Assembly (NCBI GenBank): GCA_016297585.1
Contig: JAEDGJ010000054.1
Coordinates: forward strand, 1-14,370
From: Clostridiaceae bacterium
Lineage (GTDB): Bacteria; Bacillota; Clostridia; Oscillospirales; QAMX01
Length of the DNA: 14,370 bases
Reading direction: 5' to 3'
Shown: piece after piece, positions 9,063 through 14,370 of the stretch
Layout: every line of letters begins with the position of its first letter
Position numbering within the stretch: position 1 is the stretch's first letter
The notes under the pieces: model-generated
Told to the model about the DNA's origin: nothing
Seen by the model: the letters and a program-made list of their open reading frames with translations, nothing else
Databases searched by the model: none
Made by a program: the position numbers and the translations under genes

Positions 9063-9548
9063 TTAATTGCTTGCGGCGGCGGCAGCGGCGGCCATGACGC
9101 AGTCGATGGTCAGCACGACCGCCAGCGCCGGGATCTCGTCCCGCGCGTCCGCAATATCCAGCTCGTAGCAGTCTCCCCACGTCATCCATTCCTTGTGAAT
9201 CGTGACGATGAGGCGGCCGTTTTCACGAATTTCGTAGTCGTGCTCCCAGAAGGAACCGTCGATCACCCAGGGAAGCCCTTCGAGGTGATACCGCGGGCGG
9301 AAAAAGCTCCACTCCCGGACGATCTCGGCGATCTCGCGGTCTCCGACGGACACGAAATAGCGCGGCAGGAAGCTCCAGACCTTCTCCCGGATGAACGCGG
9401 CCTCCCGCCCGGACGCGTCAAGAACGTGGAGCTTCTTTCCCCACGAAAACAGCTCGCCCTCGACGGTATAGCGGTCGCGTCCGTCCCCGTCCCGGACGGT
9501 AAAGCGGTCCGTCCAGGAAAACACCTTCTGTCGGATATATAATTTCAT
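9063..9548 (-). CDS. LURP-one-related (LOR, tubby-like fold) protein
   Basis: 161 residues. It opens with MKLYIRQKVFSWTDRFTV and carries repeated beta-strand pairs typical of the LURP-one-related family (PF04525): YTVEGELFSWGKKLHVLD, AAFIREKVWSFLPRYFV and EIAEIVREWSFFRPRYHLEG. The fold is a 12-stranded barrel around a central helix, shared with Tubby and phospholipid scramblases. Here the C-terminal helix is DCVMAAAAAAASN, an Ala run that would be the buried core helix. No catalytic residues are known for the family. Its ATG lies 3 bases after the floA stop with only a weak Shine-Dalgarno, indicating translational coupling to floA. I infer a membrane- or lipid-related accessory role alongside flotillin. 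Confidence 0.85.
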   Translation of the reverse strand: MKLYIRQKVFSWTDRFTVRDGDGRDRYTVEGELFSWGKKLHVLDASGREAAFIREKVWSFLPRYFVSVGDREIAEIVREWSFFRPRYHLEGLPWVIDGSFWEHDYEIRENGRLIVTIHKEWMTWGDCYELDIADARDEIPALAVVLTIDCVMAAAAAAASN

Positions 9549-9551
9549 TCT

Positions 9552-10520
9552 TTACTGCTTTTCCGCACCCTTCGCGATGCTCTCGCGCATATCGGTGTCG
9601 GAGTTGATGTTTTTCAGATTGTAATAGTCCATGACGCCGAGCTTTCCGGAGCGCAGCGCCTCGGCCATCGCCATCGGCACCTCGGCCTCGGCTTCGACGA
9701 CCTTCGCGCGCATCTCCTGCACCGCCGCCTGCATCTCCTGCTCGCGGGCGACCGCCATCGCGCGGCGCTCCTCGGCCTTGGCCTGCGCAATGCGCTTGTC
9801 GGCCTCGGCCTGATCGGTCTGCAGCTGCGCGCCGACGTTGCGGCCGACGTCGATGTCCGCGATGTCGATCGACAGGATCTCAAACGCGGTGCCGGAATCG
9901 AGTCCCTTTTCGAGCACGGTCTTCGAGATCCGGTCGGGGTTCTCGAGGACGTCCTTGTGCGCCGCGGAGGAGCCGATCGTCGTGACGATGCCCTCGCCGA
10001 CGCGGGCGATGATGGTCTGCTCGCCGGCGCCGCCGACGAGACGGTCGATGTTGGCGCGCACGGTCACGCGGGCCTTCGCGCGCAGCTCGATGCCGTTCTT
10101 CGCGATCGCGGCGATCGGCGGGGTCTCGATGACCTTCGGGTTGACGCTCATCTGCACGGCCTCGAGGACGTTGCGTCCGGCGAGGTCGATGGCGGCGGCG
10201 CGCTCAAAGCCGAGGGGAATGTTCGCGCGCTGGGCGGCGATCAGGGCGTTGACGACGCGGTCGACGTTGCCGCCGGCGAGGAAATGCGCCTCGAGCTTGT
10301 TGATCGGCAGCTCGATGCCGGCCTTCGTGGCCTTGATGAGCGGATCGACGATCTTCGCGGGCGGTACGCGGCGCAGACGCATGCCGACGAGCGTCCCGAG
10401 CCGGATCTTCACGTTCGCGGCGGCGGCGGAAATCCACAGCTTGACCGGAACGAAGGAGAAAAACAGCGAAAGCACGATGATAATCAGCGCAAGAATGACG
10501 AGATATCCGATATAATCCAT
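9552..10520 (-). CDS. floA: Flotillin-like protein FloA
   Basis: 322 residues. A single N-terminal membrane hairpin (about 5-28) precedes VPVKLWISA. The SPFH-like core follows, with KIRLGTLVGMRLRRVPP and IVDPLIKATKAGIELPINKLEAHFLAGGNVDRVV. Then comes a long coiled-coil region (about 225-285) rich in A, E, Q and R, e.g. QTDQAEADKRIAQAKAEERR. The C-terminal end is MDYYNLKNINSDTDMRESIAKG, diagnostic of FloA (YqfA, DUF1432). FloA oligomerises in the membrane and organises functional microdomains that scaffold kinases and proteases. The start is ATG 10520, eight bases after GGAGG; the upstream in-frame GTG at 10535 lies within that ribosome site. It follows nfeD by 44 bases, the conserved NfeD-flotillin pairing. 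Confidence 0.97.
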   Translation of the reverse strand: MDYIGYLVILALIIIVLSLFFSFVPVKLWISAAAANVKIRLGTLVGMRLRRVPPAKIVDPLIKATKAGIELPINKLEAHFLAGGNVDRVVNALIAAQRANIPLGFERAAAIDLAGRNVLEAVQMSVNPKVIETPPIAAIAKNGIELRAKARVTVRANIDRLVGGAGEQTIIARVGEGIVTTIGSSAAHKDVLENPDRISKTVLEKGLDSGTAFEILSIDIADIDVGRNVGAQLQTDQAEADKRIAQAKAEERRAMAVAREQEMQAAVQEMRAKVVEAEAEVPMAMAEALRSGKLGVMDYYNLKNINSDTDMRESIAKGAEKQ

Positions 10521-10564
10521 GTCTCTTTCCTCCACAGTATAAAGATGTCCCTCGCGGCGGGTCC

Positions 10565-11077
10565 TTAGACGGATGCTTTTGCGGTCTCCCGCACCACAAT
10601 GCGGTTGCCCTCCACCTCGATGACCGTCAGCGGGGTTCCCTGCTCGATAAACTCGCCGCGCGTCACGACGTCGAGGCGCACGCCGTCAAAGTCGGCGCAG
10701 CCCGAAGGCCGCAGCACCGTGATCGCGGTGCCGGTATGCCCCACGAGCGTATGCAGATCCTCGGTGCCGGAGAAGCCGGACGCGGCGTCGGTGCGGTCCT
10801 TGAGGATGAGGGTCTTCGACAGCCGCCCGCGCGTCGCCGAGCGGAGCAGGATCGCGAGCAGCACGGCCAGAATGACGAGGATGACAGCCGACAGGATCAG
10901 CCCCTGCGCGACGGTTTTGGCCGTCAGGATCACGCCGACAAACAAAAGCAGCACGCCGACGCCTCCCGCGACGCCGAAGCCCGGGTTGAACATCTCCACG
11001 GCGACGAGGATCATGCCGACGATGAACACGATCATGGCCAGCGTGGACATATTGAGCAATGCTTCCCATAAACCCAT
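10565..11077 (-). CDS. NfeD family membrane protein (short, without protease domain)
   Basis: 170 residues. Membrane helices lie at about 8-29, 34-51 and 57-78, with the family signature VEMFNPGFGVAGGVGVLLL between the first two. A soluble C-terminal OB-fold (about 110-168) follows: LVGHTGTAITVLRPSG, FDGVRLDVVTRGEFIEQGT and LTVIEVEGNRIVV. Long NfeD proteins have an N-terminal ClpP-class serine protease; here it is absent, so this is the short NfeD1b type that accompanies flotillin. It probably contacts FloA through the OB-fold. The start is ATG 11077, eight bases after AGGAGG. The frame is open upstream to 11179, but that extension has no family sequence and crosses a promoter. Confidence 0.93.
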   Translation of the reverse strand: MGLWEALLNMSTLAMIVFIVGMILVAVEMFNPGFGVAGGVGVLLLFVGVILTAKTVAQGLILSAVILVILAVLLAILLRSATRGRLSKTLILKDRTDAASGFSGTEDLHTLVGHTGTAITVLRPSGCADFDGVRLDVVTRGEFIEQGTPLTVIEVEGNRIVVRETAKASV

Positions 11078-11114
11078 GTGGATAACCTCCTTTTTCAGGT
11101 TTTGTTGTACCCGT

Positions 11115-11143
11115 ATCGTACCACAGCCTTCTCCCGCGCGCAA
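11115..11143 (-). promoter_or_regulatory. Internal promoter for nfeD-floA-LOR-LytTR
   Basis: On the minus strand: TTGCGC (11143-11138), a 17-base spacer and TACGAT (11120-11115). It lies in the 98-base gap between the kinase stop and nfeD. Two GTACC direct repeats 11 bases apart (11107-11111, 11118-11122) overlap the -10. A GCGCGC-N7-GCGCGC hairpin (11136-11154) without a T run also lies in this gap. Confidence 0.65.
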
Positions 11144-11175
11144 GGGCTGCGCGCCGAACGATACGCTGCCGCCGC

Positions 11176-12045
11176 TCAATCGTCGTTTTCGGCGTCCGAT
11201 GCGCGCTTCGGGAGCATGCCTTCGAAAACGGTGTGCTGCTCGTCGGAAAAGACCCGCAGCGTGCCGCCGCAGGAGCGGAAAACATCCCGGCAGATCGCAA
11301 GCCCCATGCCGCGCTCCCCGTCGTTGGTGGAAAAGCCCGGCTCAAAGATCCTCTGCCAGAGGGACGGCTCGATGGCGGGGCCGTTGTTTTCAAAGGACAG
11401 CGTATAGGTCTTCAGGCTTTCGGAAATCGTGACGTGCAGCGTCTTTTCCCCGGCATTCTTTGACAGCGCGGTGATCGCGTTGTCGATGATGTTGCCGATC
11501 ACGCGGCACAGCTCCCACGCGGGCACCGGCAGCTGCGACAGCCGCGTCGTGATGTCCAGCGACACGGAAATGCCGCGCGACTCGCACATCGCGAGCTTTG
11601 CCTGCATGATCGCGTTGATCGCCGGATGGTCGGTGCGCACCCCGCCGGTCGTCCGCTGGATGTCGGCATAGATGCGCTCGATATAGTCGTGCGCTTCCGT
11701 ATATTCGTCCATTTCGATCAGCGAGTAGACGACCTGCAGGTGGTTGAGGAAGTCGTGACGCTGCGCGCGCTGGGAGCGGTTCAGCGTTTCCACGGCAGCC
11801 AGCGCCTCTCCGAGCATCTCCGCCTCGCGGTTCTGGCGCACCACCGGCGCGAGATTCGACAGCGTCAGGCAGGATGACAGCATCGACAGACACACAAGGC
11901 CGAGTACGATGTAGTCCTCCTCCCGCACGACGCCCGCCGCGGAATCCAGAAACACGATGACCAGCGCGCACATGGCGATGACCTGCAGGATCGTCACCGC
12001 GATGATAAAGGCGATGGTCTTGCTGATGTTGATCTGACGACGCAT
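11176..12045 (-). CDS. Sensor histidine kinase, Spo0B/AgrC-type (GHKL)
   Basis: 289 residues. Two membrane helices (about 9-33 and 45-64) are joined by only ~11 residues, so there is no extracytoplasmic sensor domain. The dimerisation helix carries the Spo0B-type H-box QRHDFLNHLQVVYSLIEM with phospho-accepting His97. The ATP-binding domain has N-box GNIIDNAITAL (184-194), ENNGP (219-223) and G-box GERGMGLAICRD (243-254). This is the class that usually pairs with LytTR regulators; one is encoded 2.1 kb downstream on the same strand. The C-terminal tail is acidic. ATG 12045 is preceded by GGAGA about 10 bases away. Its lack of a sensor domain suggests intramembrane sensing of envelope or lipid state, or signalling through the neighbouring flotillin. 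Confidence 0.92.
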   Translation of the reverse strand: MRRQINISKTIAFIIAVTILQVIAMCALVIVFLDSAAGVVREEDYIVLGLVCLSMLSSCLTLSNLAPVVRQNREAEMLGEALAAVETLNRSQRAQRHDFLNHLQVVYSLIEMDEYTEAHDYIERIYADIQRTTGGVRTDHPAINAIMQAKLAMCESRGISVSLDITTRLSQLPVPAWELCRVIGNIIDNAITALSKNAGEKTLHVTISESLKTYTLSFENNGPAIEPSLWQRIFEPGFSTNDGERGMGLAICRDVFRSCGGTLRVFSDEQHTVFEGMLPKRASDAENDD

Positions 12046-12085
12046 ACTCTGCTTTTCTCCGGCTTTCTTTTTGTTCAGTGCTTAC

Positions 12086-12114
12086 ATTATACTATGTACG
12101 GGCGCCGTTCGCAA
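12086..12114 (-). promoter_or_regulatory. Promoter for the histidine kinase gene
   Basis: On the minus strand: TTGCGA (12114-12109), a 17-base spacer and a perfect TATAAT (12091-12086). The leader is ~35 bases. It lies directly after the terminator of the Rrf2 gene. Confidence 0.85.
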
Positions 12115-12128
12115 GACACAAAACGCGC

Positions 12129-12171
12129 AAAAAGACGCTCCGAAGGGGAAACTCCCCCCTCAGAGCGTCTT
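12129..12171 (-). terminator. Rho-independent terminator of the Rrf2 regulator gene
   Basis: On the minus strand AAGACGCTC (12171-12163) pairs with GAGCGTCTT (12140-12132). An inner GGGG/CCCC helix lies inside, and T5 (A run at 12129-12133 on the plus strand) completes it. Confidence 0.85.
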
Positions 12172-12226
12172 CCGCGGCGTTTTCGCACCGTGCGGCTTCC
12201 CGGACTCCCGCCGTCTGCGGCGCCGG

Positions 12227-12658
12227 TCATATGATATATTCGTTTCCCTCGCCGTCGGGCCTTGTCAGATCGGCGATCGTCCAGCCGTCCAGAAACTCGT
12301 TGATGACCTGATCGAATTTCCGCCACATCGGCAGCGTGCGGCACTCCGCGGCACGCGGACACTGCGCCGCGCCGTCCTCCAGACAGGAAACCGGCGCCAG
12401 ATTCCCCTCCGTCAGCCGTACGATGCTCCCGACCGTATACTGCTCGGGGCTGCGGCTCAGCTTGTACCCGCCGCCCTTGCCGCGCAGGCCAATGAGAAAA
12501 TGCGCCCGCACCAATACCTTCAGGATCGCTTCCAGATACTTTTCCGAAATCTCCTGCCTCTGTGCAATTTCCTTTAACGGGATATATCCGTCCGACTGAT
12601 GCTCCGCCAGATCGATCATCACCCGCAGCGCATAACGTCCCTTTGTCGATATCATCAT
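12227..12658 (-). CDS. Rrf2-family transcriptional regulator (CymR/IscR-like)
   Basis: 143 residues. The N-terminal winged helix-turn-helix has the family opening ISTKGRYALRVMIDLAEH, the recognition region IAQRQEISEKYLEAILKVL, and the wing LRGKGGGYKLSRSPEQ. The C-terminal half carries three cysteines as CLEDGAAQCPRAAEC (C-x7-C-x5-C), followed by LPMWRKFDQVINEFLDGWTIADL. That is the place where IscR and other Rrf2 proteins bind a [2Fe-2S] cluster. The divergent neighbour is cysK, which is the setting of CymR, the cysteine-metabolism repressor. It may therefore read Fe-S or redox status and repress cysteine synthesis. Two adjacent ATG codons exist; 12658 is chosen because GGAGGAG ends 10 bases before it. 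ATG 12655 is also possible. Confidence 0.9.
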   Translation of the reverse strand: MMISTKGRYALRVMIDLAEHQSDGYIPLKEIAQRQEISEKYLEAILKVLVRAHFLIGLRGKGGGYKLSRSPEQYTVGSIVRLTEGNLAPVSCLEDGAAQCPRAAECRTLPMWRKFDQVINEFLDGWTIADLTRPDGEGNEYII

Positions 12659-12681
12659 TTGCTTTGCACTCCTCCCTTTTG

Positions 12682-12713
12682 AGGTTAACCTATTATACCA
12701 CAAGATATATAGG
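12682..12713. promoter_or_regulatory. Candidate operator over the Rrf2 gene promoter
   Basis: A perfect 10-bp palindrome AGGTTAACCT (12682-12691) lies at the predicted transcription start of the Rrf2 gene. A CCTAT-N15-ATAGG inverted repeat (12689-12713) overlaps its -10 and spacer. Position and symmetry suit autoregulation; binding is not shown. Confidence 0.4.
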
Positions 12714-12720
12714 ATTTCAA
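12692..12720 (-). promoter_or_regulatory. Promoter for the Rrf2 regulator gene
   Basis: On the minus strand: TTGAAA (12720-12715), a 17-base spacer and TATAAT (12697-12692). Its -35 lies only 23 bases from the -35 of the divergent cysK promoter, so one bound regulator could affect both. Confidence 0.85.
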
Positions 12721-12743
12721 TGAAAATTTTGTTGGAAAATCCC

Positions 12744-12772
12744 TTGACAAAACCGGGGTTCTGATTTATAAT
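12744..12772 (+). promoter_or_regulatory. Perfect consensus SigA promoter for cysK
   Basis: TTGACA (12744-12749), a 17-base spacer and TATAAT (12767-12772). The start is expected near 12779, giving a ~138-base leader. So strong a promoter implies that control must come from repression or the leader. Confidence 0.9.
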
Positions 12773-12796
12773 ACCTACAAACCTACAAGAAAGGTT
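12773..12796 (+). promoter_or_regulatory. Candidate regulator site at the cysK transcription start
   Basis: Tandem ACCTACAA repeats (12773-12780, 12781-12788) directly follow the -10. The inverted repeat AACCT-N7-AGGTT (12780-12796) overlaps them. The half-sites are the same as those in AGGTTAACCT at the Rrf2 promoter, which suggests one protein acts at both. Confidence 0.4.
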
Positions 12797-12805
12797 CTAA
12801 TCGAT

Positions 12806-12874
12806 ATGAAAAGCATATATCCGGCGCGGCGGCGATGTCGGCATTCCGTACGTCCCCGCATCGATTCCGATTAA
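12806..12874 (+). CDS. Possible short leader peptide ORF upstream of cysK
   Basis: A 22-codon frame (ATG 12806, TAA 12872-12874) lies wholly within the cysK leader. It begins MKSIYPARRRCRHSV and has one Cys codon at position 11 amid Arg and His codons. A weak AAAGG lies 11 bases upstream. Cys-containing leader peptides are known attenuators of sulfur genes in some bacteria. Support here is positional only, and no terminator/antiterminator pair is evident between it and cysK. Confidence 0.2.
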   Translation: MKSIYPARRRCRHSVRPRIDSD

Positions 12875-12916
12875 GCAGCAATAAAAAATGTGATACTATA
12901 ATGGGAGGATCATACC

Positions 12917-13849
12917 ATGAGTAAGATTTATACGTCCGCAGATCAGTTAATCGGCCGCACCCCTCTGTTGGAGCTGTCCCACCTCGAAAAGCAGTACAAC
13001 CTGGAAGCGAAGATCCTCGCGAAACTCGAATATTTCAACCCGGCCGGCTCCGTCAAGGATCGAATCGCCAAGGCGATGATCGACGACGCGGAGAAGAAGG
13101 GTCTTCTGAAGGAAGGCTCCGTCATCATCGAGCCGACCTCGGGCAATACGGGCATCGGCCTCGCGTCCGTCGCGGCGGCGCGCGGCTACCGCATCATCAT
13201 CGTGATGCCCGAGACCATGAGCGTGGAGCGCCGCCAGCTGATGAAGGCATACGGCGCGGAGCTGGTGCTCACCGAAGGCGCGAAGGGCATGAAGGGCGCG
13301 ATCGCGAAGGCCGAGGAGCTTTCGCATGAGATTCCCGGCGCGTTCATCCCCGGCCAGTTCGTCAACCCCGCGAATCCCGCTGTGCACAAGGCGACGACCG
13401 GCCCCGAGATCTGGGAAGACACCGACGGCAAGGTCGACATCTTCGTCGCGGGCGTCGGCACCGGCGGTACGATCACCGGCACGGGTGCCTACTTGAAGGA
13501 GCAGAATCCGAATATCCGTGTCGTCGCCGTCGAACCGGCCTCCTCCCCCGTTCTGAGCCGTGGCACCGCCGGTCCGCATAAGATTCAGGGCATCGGCGCG
13601 GGCTTTGTCCCGGACGTTCTGGACATCAAGATCTACGACGAGATCATCCCGGTGGAAAACGAAGACGCTTTCGCCACCGGACGCGCGATCGGACACGCCG
13701 AGGGCGTGCTCGTGGGCATTTCCTCGGGTGCCGCGGTTCATGCGGCCATCGAGCTTGCGAAGCGTCCGGAAAACCGCGGCAAGACCATCGTCGTGCTGCT
13801 CCCCGATACCGGCGACCGCTATCTCTCCACCCCGCTGTTTGCGGATTGA
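12917..13849 (+). CDS. cysK: Cysteine synthase A (O-acetylserine sulfhydrylase)
   Basis: 310 residues, normal length. A PLP-dependent fold-type II enzyme that makes cysteine from O-acetylserine and sulfide in the cytoplasm. The PLP lysine is Lys47 in NPAGSVKDR. The substrate loop is PTSGNTG. The PLP phosphate loop is GVGTGGTITGTG, and the Ser of SSGAA contacts the pyridine nitrogen. HKIQGIGAGFVP is the CysK/CysM signature. IPGQFVNPANP and the C-terminal GDRYLST favour CysK over CysM or cystathionine beta-synthase. GGGAGG lies just before ATG 12917. The divergent Rrf2 regulator and consensus promoter suggest repression when cysteine is plentiful. No cysE is present in the window. Confidence 0.97.
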   Translation: MSKIYTSADQLIGRTPLLELSHLEKQYNLEAKILAKLEYFNPAGSVKDRIAKAMIDDAEKKGLLKEGSVIIEPTSGNTGIGLASVAAARGYRIIIVMPETMSVERRQLMKAYGAELVLTEGAKGMKGAIAKAEELSHEIPGAFIPGQFVNPANPAVHKATTGPEIWEDTDGKVDIFVAGVGTGGTITGTGAYLKEQNPNIRVVAVEPASSPVLSRGTAGPHKIQGIGAGFVPDVLDIKIYDEIIPVENEDAFATGRAIGHAEGVLVGISSGAAVHAAIELAKRPENRGKTIVVLLPDTGDRYLSTPLFAD

Positions 13850-13879
13850 AAATAATTCCATAGAAACCTCCCTTTGAGC

Positions 13880-13926
13880 AAACCCGCCTGCGCTGTCTTT
13901 GGCCGCGCAGGCGGGTTTGTTTTGTC
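13880..13926 (+). terminator. Rho-independent terminator of cysK
   Basis: A perfect 14-bp stem, AAACCCGCCTGCGC (13880-13893) with GCGCAGGCGGGTTT (13905-13918), is followed by a T-rich tail. It lies 30 bases after the stop. Confidence 0.92.
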
Positions 13927-14110
13927 CGGAAAGCGGAGAAGGGAAAACGTCCCCGGGGGAGTATGGATATTTGATGTATAAAATGAATTTTCTTTTGATA
14001 GATTTATCTATATCGCGCATTGTTTCGTCTTTATTTTTCTGATATTATTGGTCTGTGGTTCGGATATGGTCTTTATGAATAGGGCACCGAAGTATCTGCC
14101 CCATTCGAAC
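13927..14110. other. AT-rich intergenic stretch with a dyad, upstream of the lipoprotein gene
   Basis: From about 13970 to 14060 the composition falls well below the GC content of the rest of the window. It holds a perfect inverted repeat ATAGAT-TT-ATCTAT (13998-14011), just upstream of the -35 for the next gene. No gene is visible in it on either strand. The dyad is a candidate operator only. Confidence 0.45.
14020..14048 (+). promoter_or_regulatory. Probable promoter for the lipoprotein gene
   Basis: TTGTTT (14020-14025), a 17-base spacer and TATTAT (14043-14048). It is weaker than the other promoters here. The leader would be ~68 bases. Confidence 0.55.
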
Positions 14111-14122
14111 GGAGGTGCATGG

Positions 14123-14370
14123 ATGCGGCAGAGCTTCACCTTCGTCTTCGCCCTGGTCTTTCTCATTTTCCCGGGATGCAGCCGCAACGCAGCCCCTGCG
14201 CAGGATTTCGCATACCAGTACCACAAAGCCCAGAACGTACAGACGCTGCAGGAATCGGACAGCGGCTACTATTTCGGGCGTATGCGGCACCTGACCTACA
14301 TCGACAAATCGACTCTGGCGGAGGTGCCGCTCTGCGCAAAGCCCAACTGTTCGCACGGGGACGACACGGA
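14123..14370 (+). CDS. Putative lipoprotein, clostridial CxKPxCxH type, 5' part
   Basis: The first 82 codons; the gene runs off the window. A lipoprotein signal peptide (MRQSFTFVFALVFLIFPGC) puts the lipidated Cys at 19. The lipobox FPGC is slightly atypical, with Pro at -2. Next come SDSGYYFGRMRHLTYIDKSTL and PLCAKPNCSH (Cys71, Cys76, His78). A Tyr-rich strand followed by CxKPxCxH near the N-terminus recurs in large Lachnospiraceae/Oscillospiraceae lipoproteins predicted to be beta-propellers. That assignment is from memory and the propeller part is not visible. ATG 14123 is seven bases after GGAGG (14111-14115). An out-of-frame ATG at 14119 gives no signal peptide. Confidence 0.75.
   Translation, partial: MRQSFTFVFALVFLIFPGCSRNAAPAQDFAYQYHKAQNVQTLQESDSGYYFGRMRHLTYIDKSTLAEVPLCAKPNCSHGDDT

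Noticed and set aside
12897..12902. A second TATAAT just before cysK
   Set aside because: No -35 lies at 16-18 bases, and it overlaps the ribosome site, so a transcript from here would start almost at the ATG.
14119..14370. Alternative reading frame from ATG 14119
   Set aside because: It has only 3 bases of spacing from GGAGG and gives an Arg/Pro/Gln-rich product with no signal peptide. The frame from 14123 gives a clear lipoprotein leader.

Overview
The window is GC-rich, tightly packed chromosomal DNA from a low-GC-lineage Gram-positive with an unusually GC-rich genome. The best fit is an Oscillospirales-type member of the class Clostridia. This rests on the family mix: NfeD plus FloA, a YugP-type metallopeptidase, an Rrf2 regulator divergent from cysK, an archaeal-type AspRS, a LytTR regulator with an AgrC-like kinase, and a lipoprotein with the clostridial CxKPxCxH motif. 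It also rests on the many SigA-type promoters with 17-bp spacers. I see no rRNA, tRNA, CRISPR array, insertion sequence or phage gene.

Left part (1-4975, + strand): the 3' end of an RlmB/TrmH-type rRNA methyltransferase. 38 bases later comes a 747-residue membrane protein that I read as a catalytically dead P1B-like P-type ATPase. It has the 4+2+2 membrane layout and recognisable N and P domains, but the phosphorylated Asp is gone. A clear promoter then drives a diverged EF-G-like GTPase, closed by a perfect 12-bp terminator hairpin.

Middle (4976-8303): a consensus promoter opens a ~215-nt strongly structured RNA that ends in a terminator. Downstream is an archaeal-type aspartyl-tRNA synthetase. 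The RNA is either free-standing (6S-like shape) or an attenuating leader. A bidirectional terminator separates aspS from a convergent membrane zinc metallopeptidase (YugP family). A zinc-dependent phospholipase C-like protein is divergently transcribed from it.

Right-middle (8317-12114, - strand): five genes in transcription order are a two-helix Spo0B/AgrC-type histidine kinase, NfeD, flotillin FloA, a LURP-one-related protein and a LytTR response regulator. The two-component pair brackets the membrane-microdomain genes, suggesting a dedicated envelope or membrane sensing module. A second promoter lies in front of nfeD.

Right end (12129-14370): an Rrf2 regulator with three spaced cysteines faces cysK. 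Both have excellent promoters, and AGGTT/AACCT half-sites are shared between them, consistent with control of cysteine synthesis by Fe-S or cysteine status. cysK is followed by a strong terminator. After an AT-rich stretch the window ends inside a lipoprotein gene.

The points most worth pursuing are the pseudo-P-type ATPase, the kinase-NfeD-FloA-LOR-LytTR cluster, and the structured RNA before aspS.
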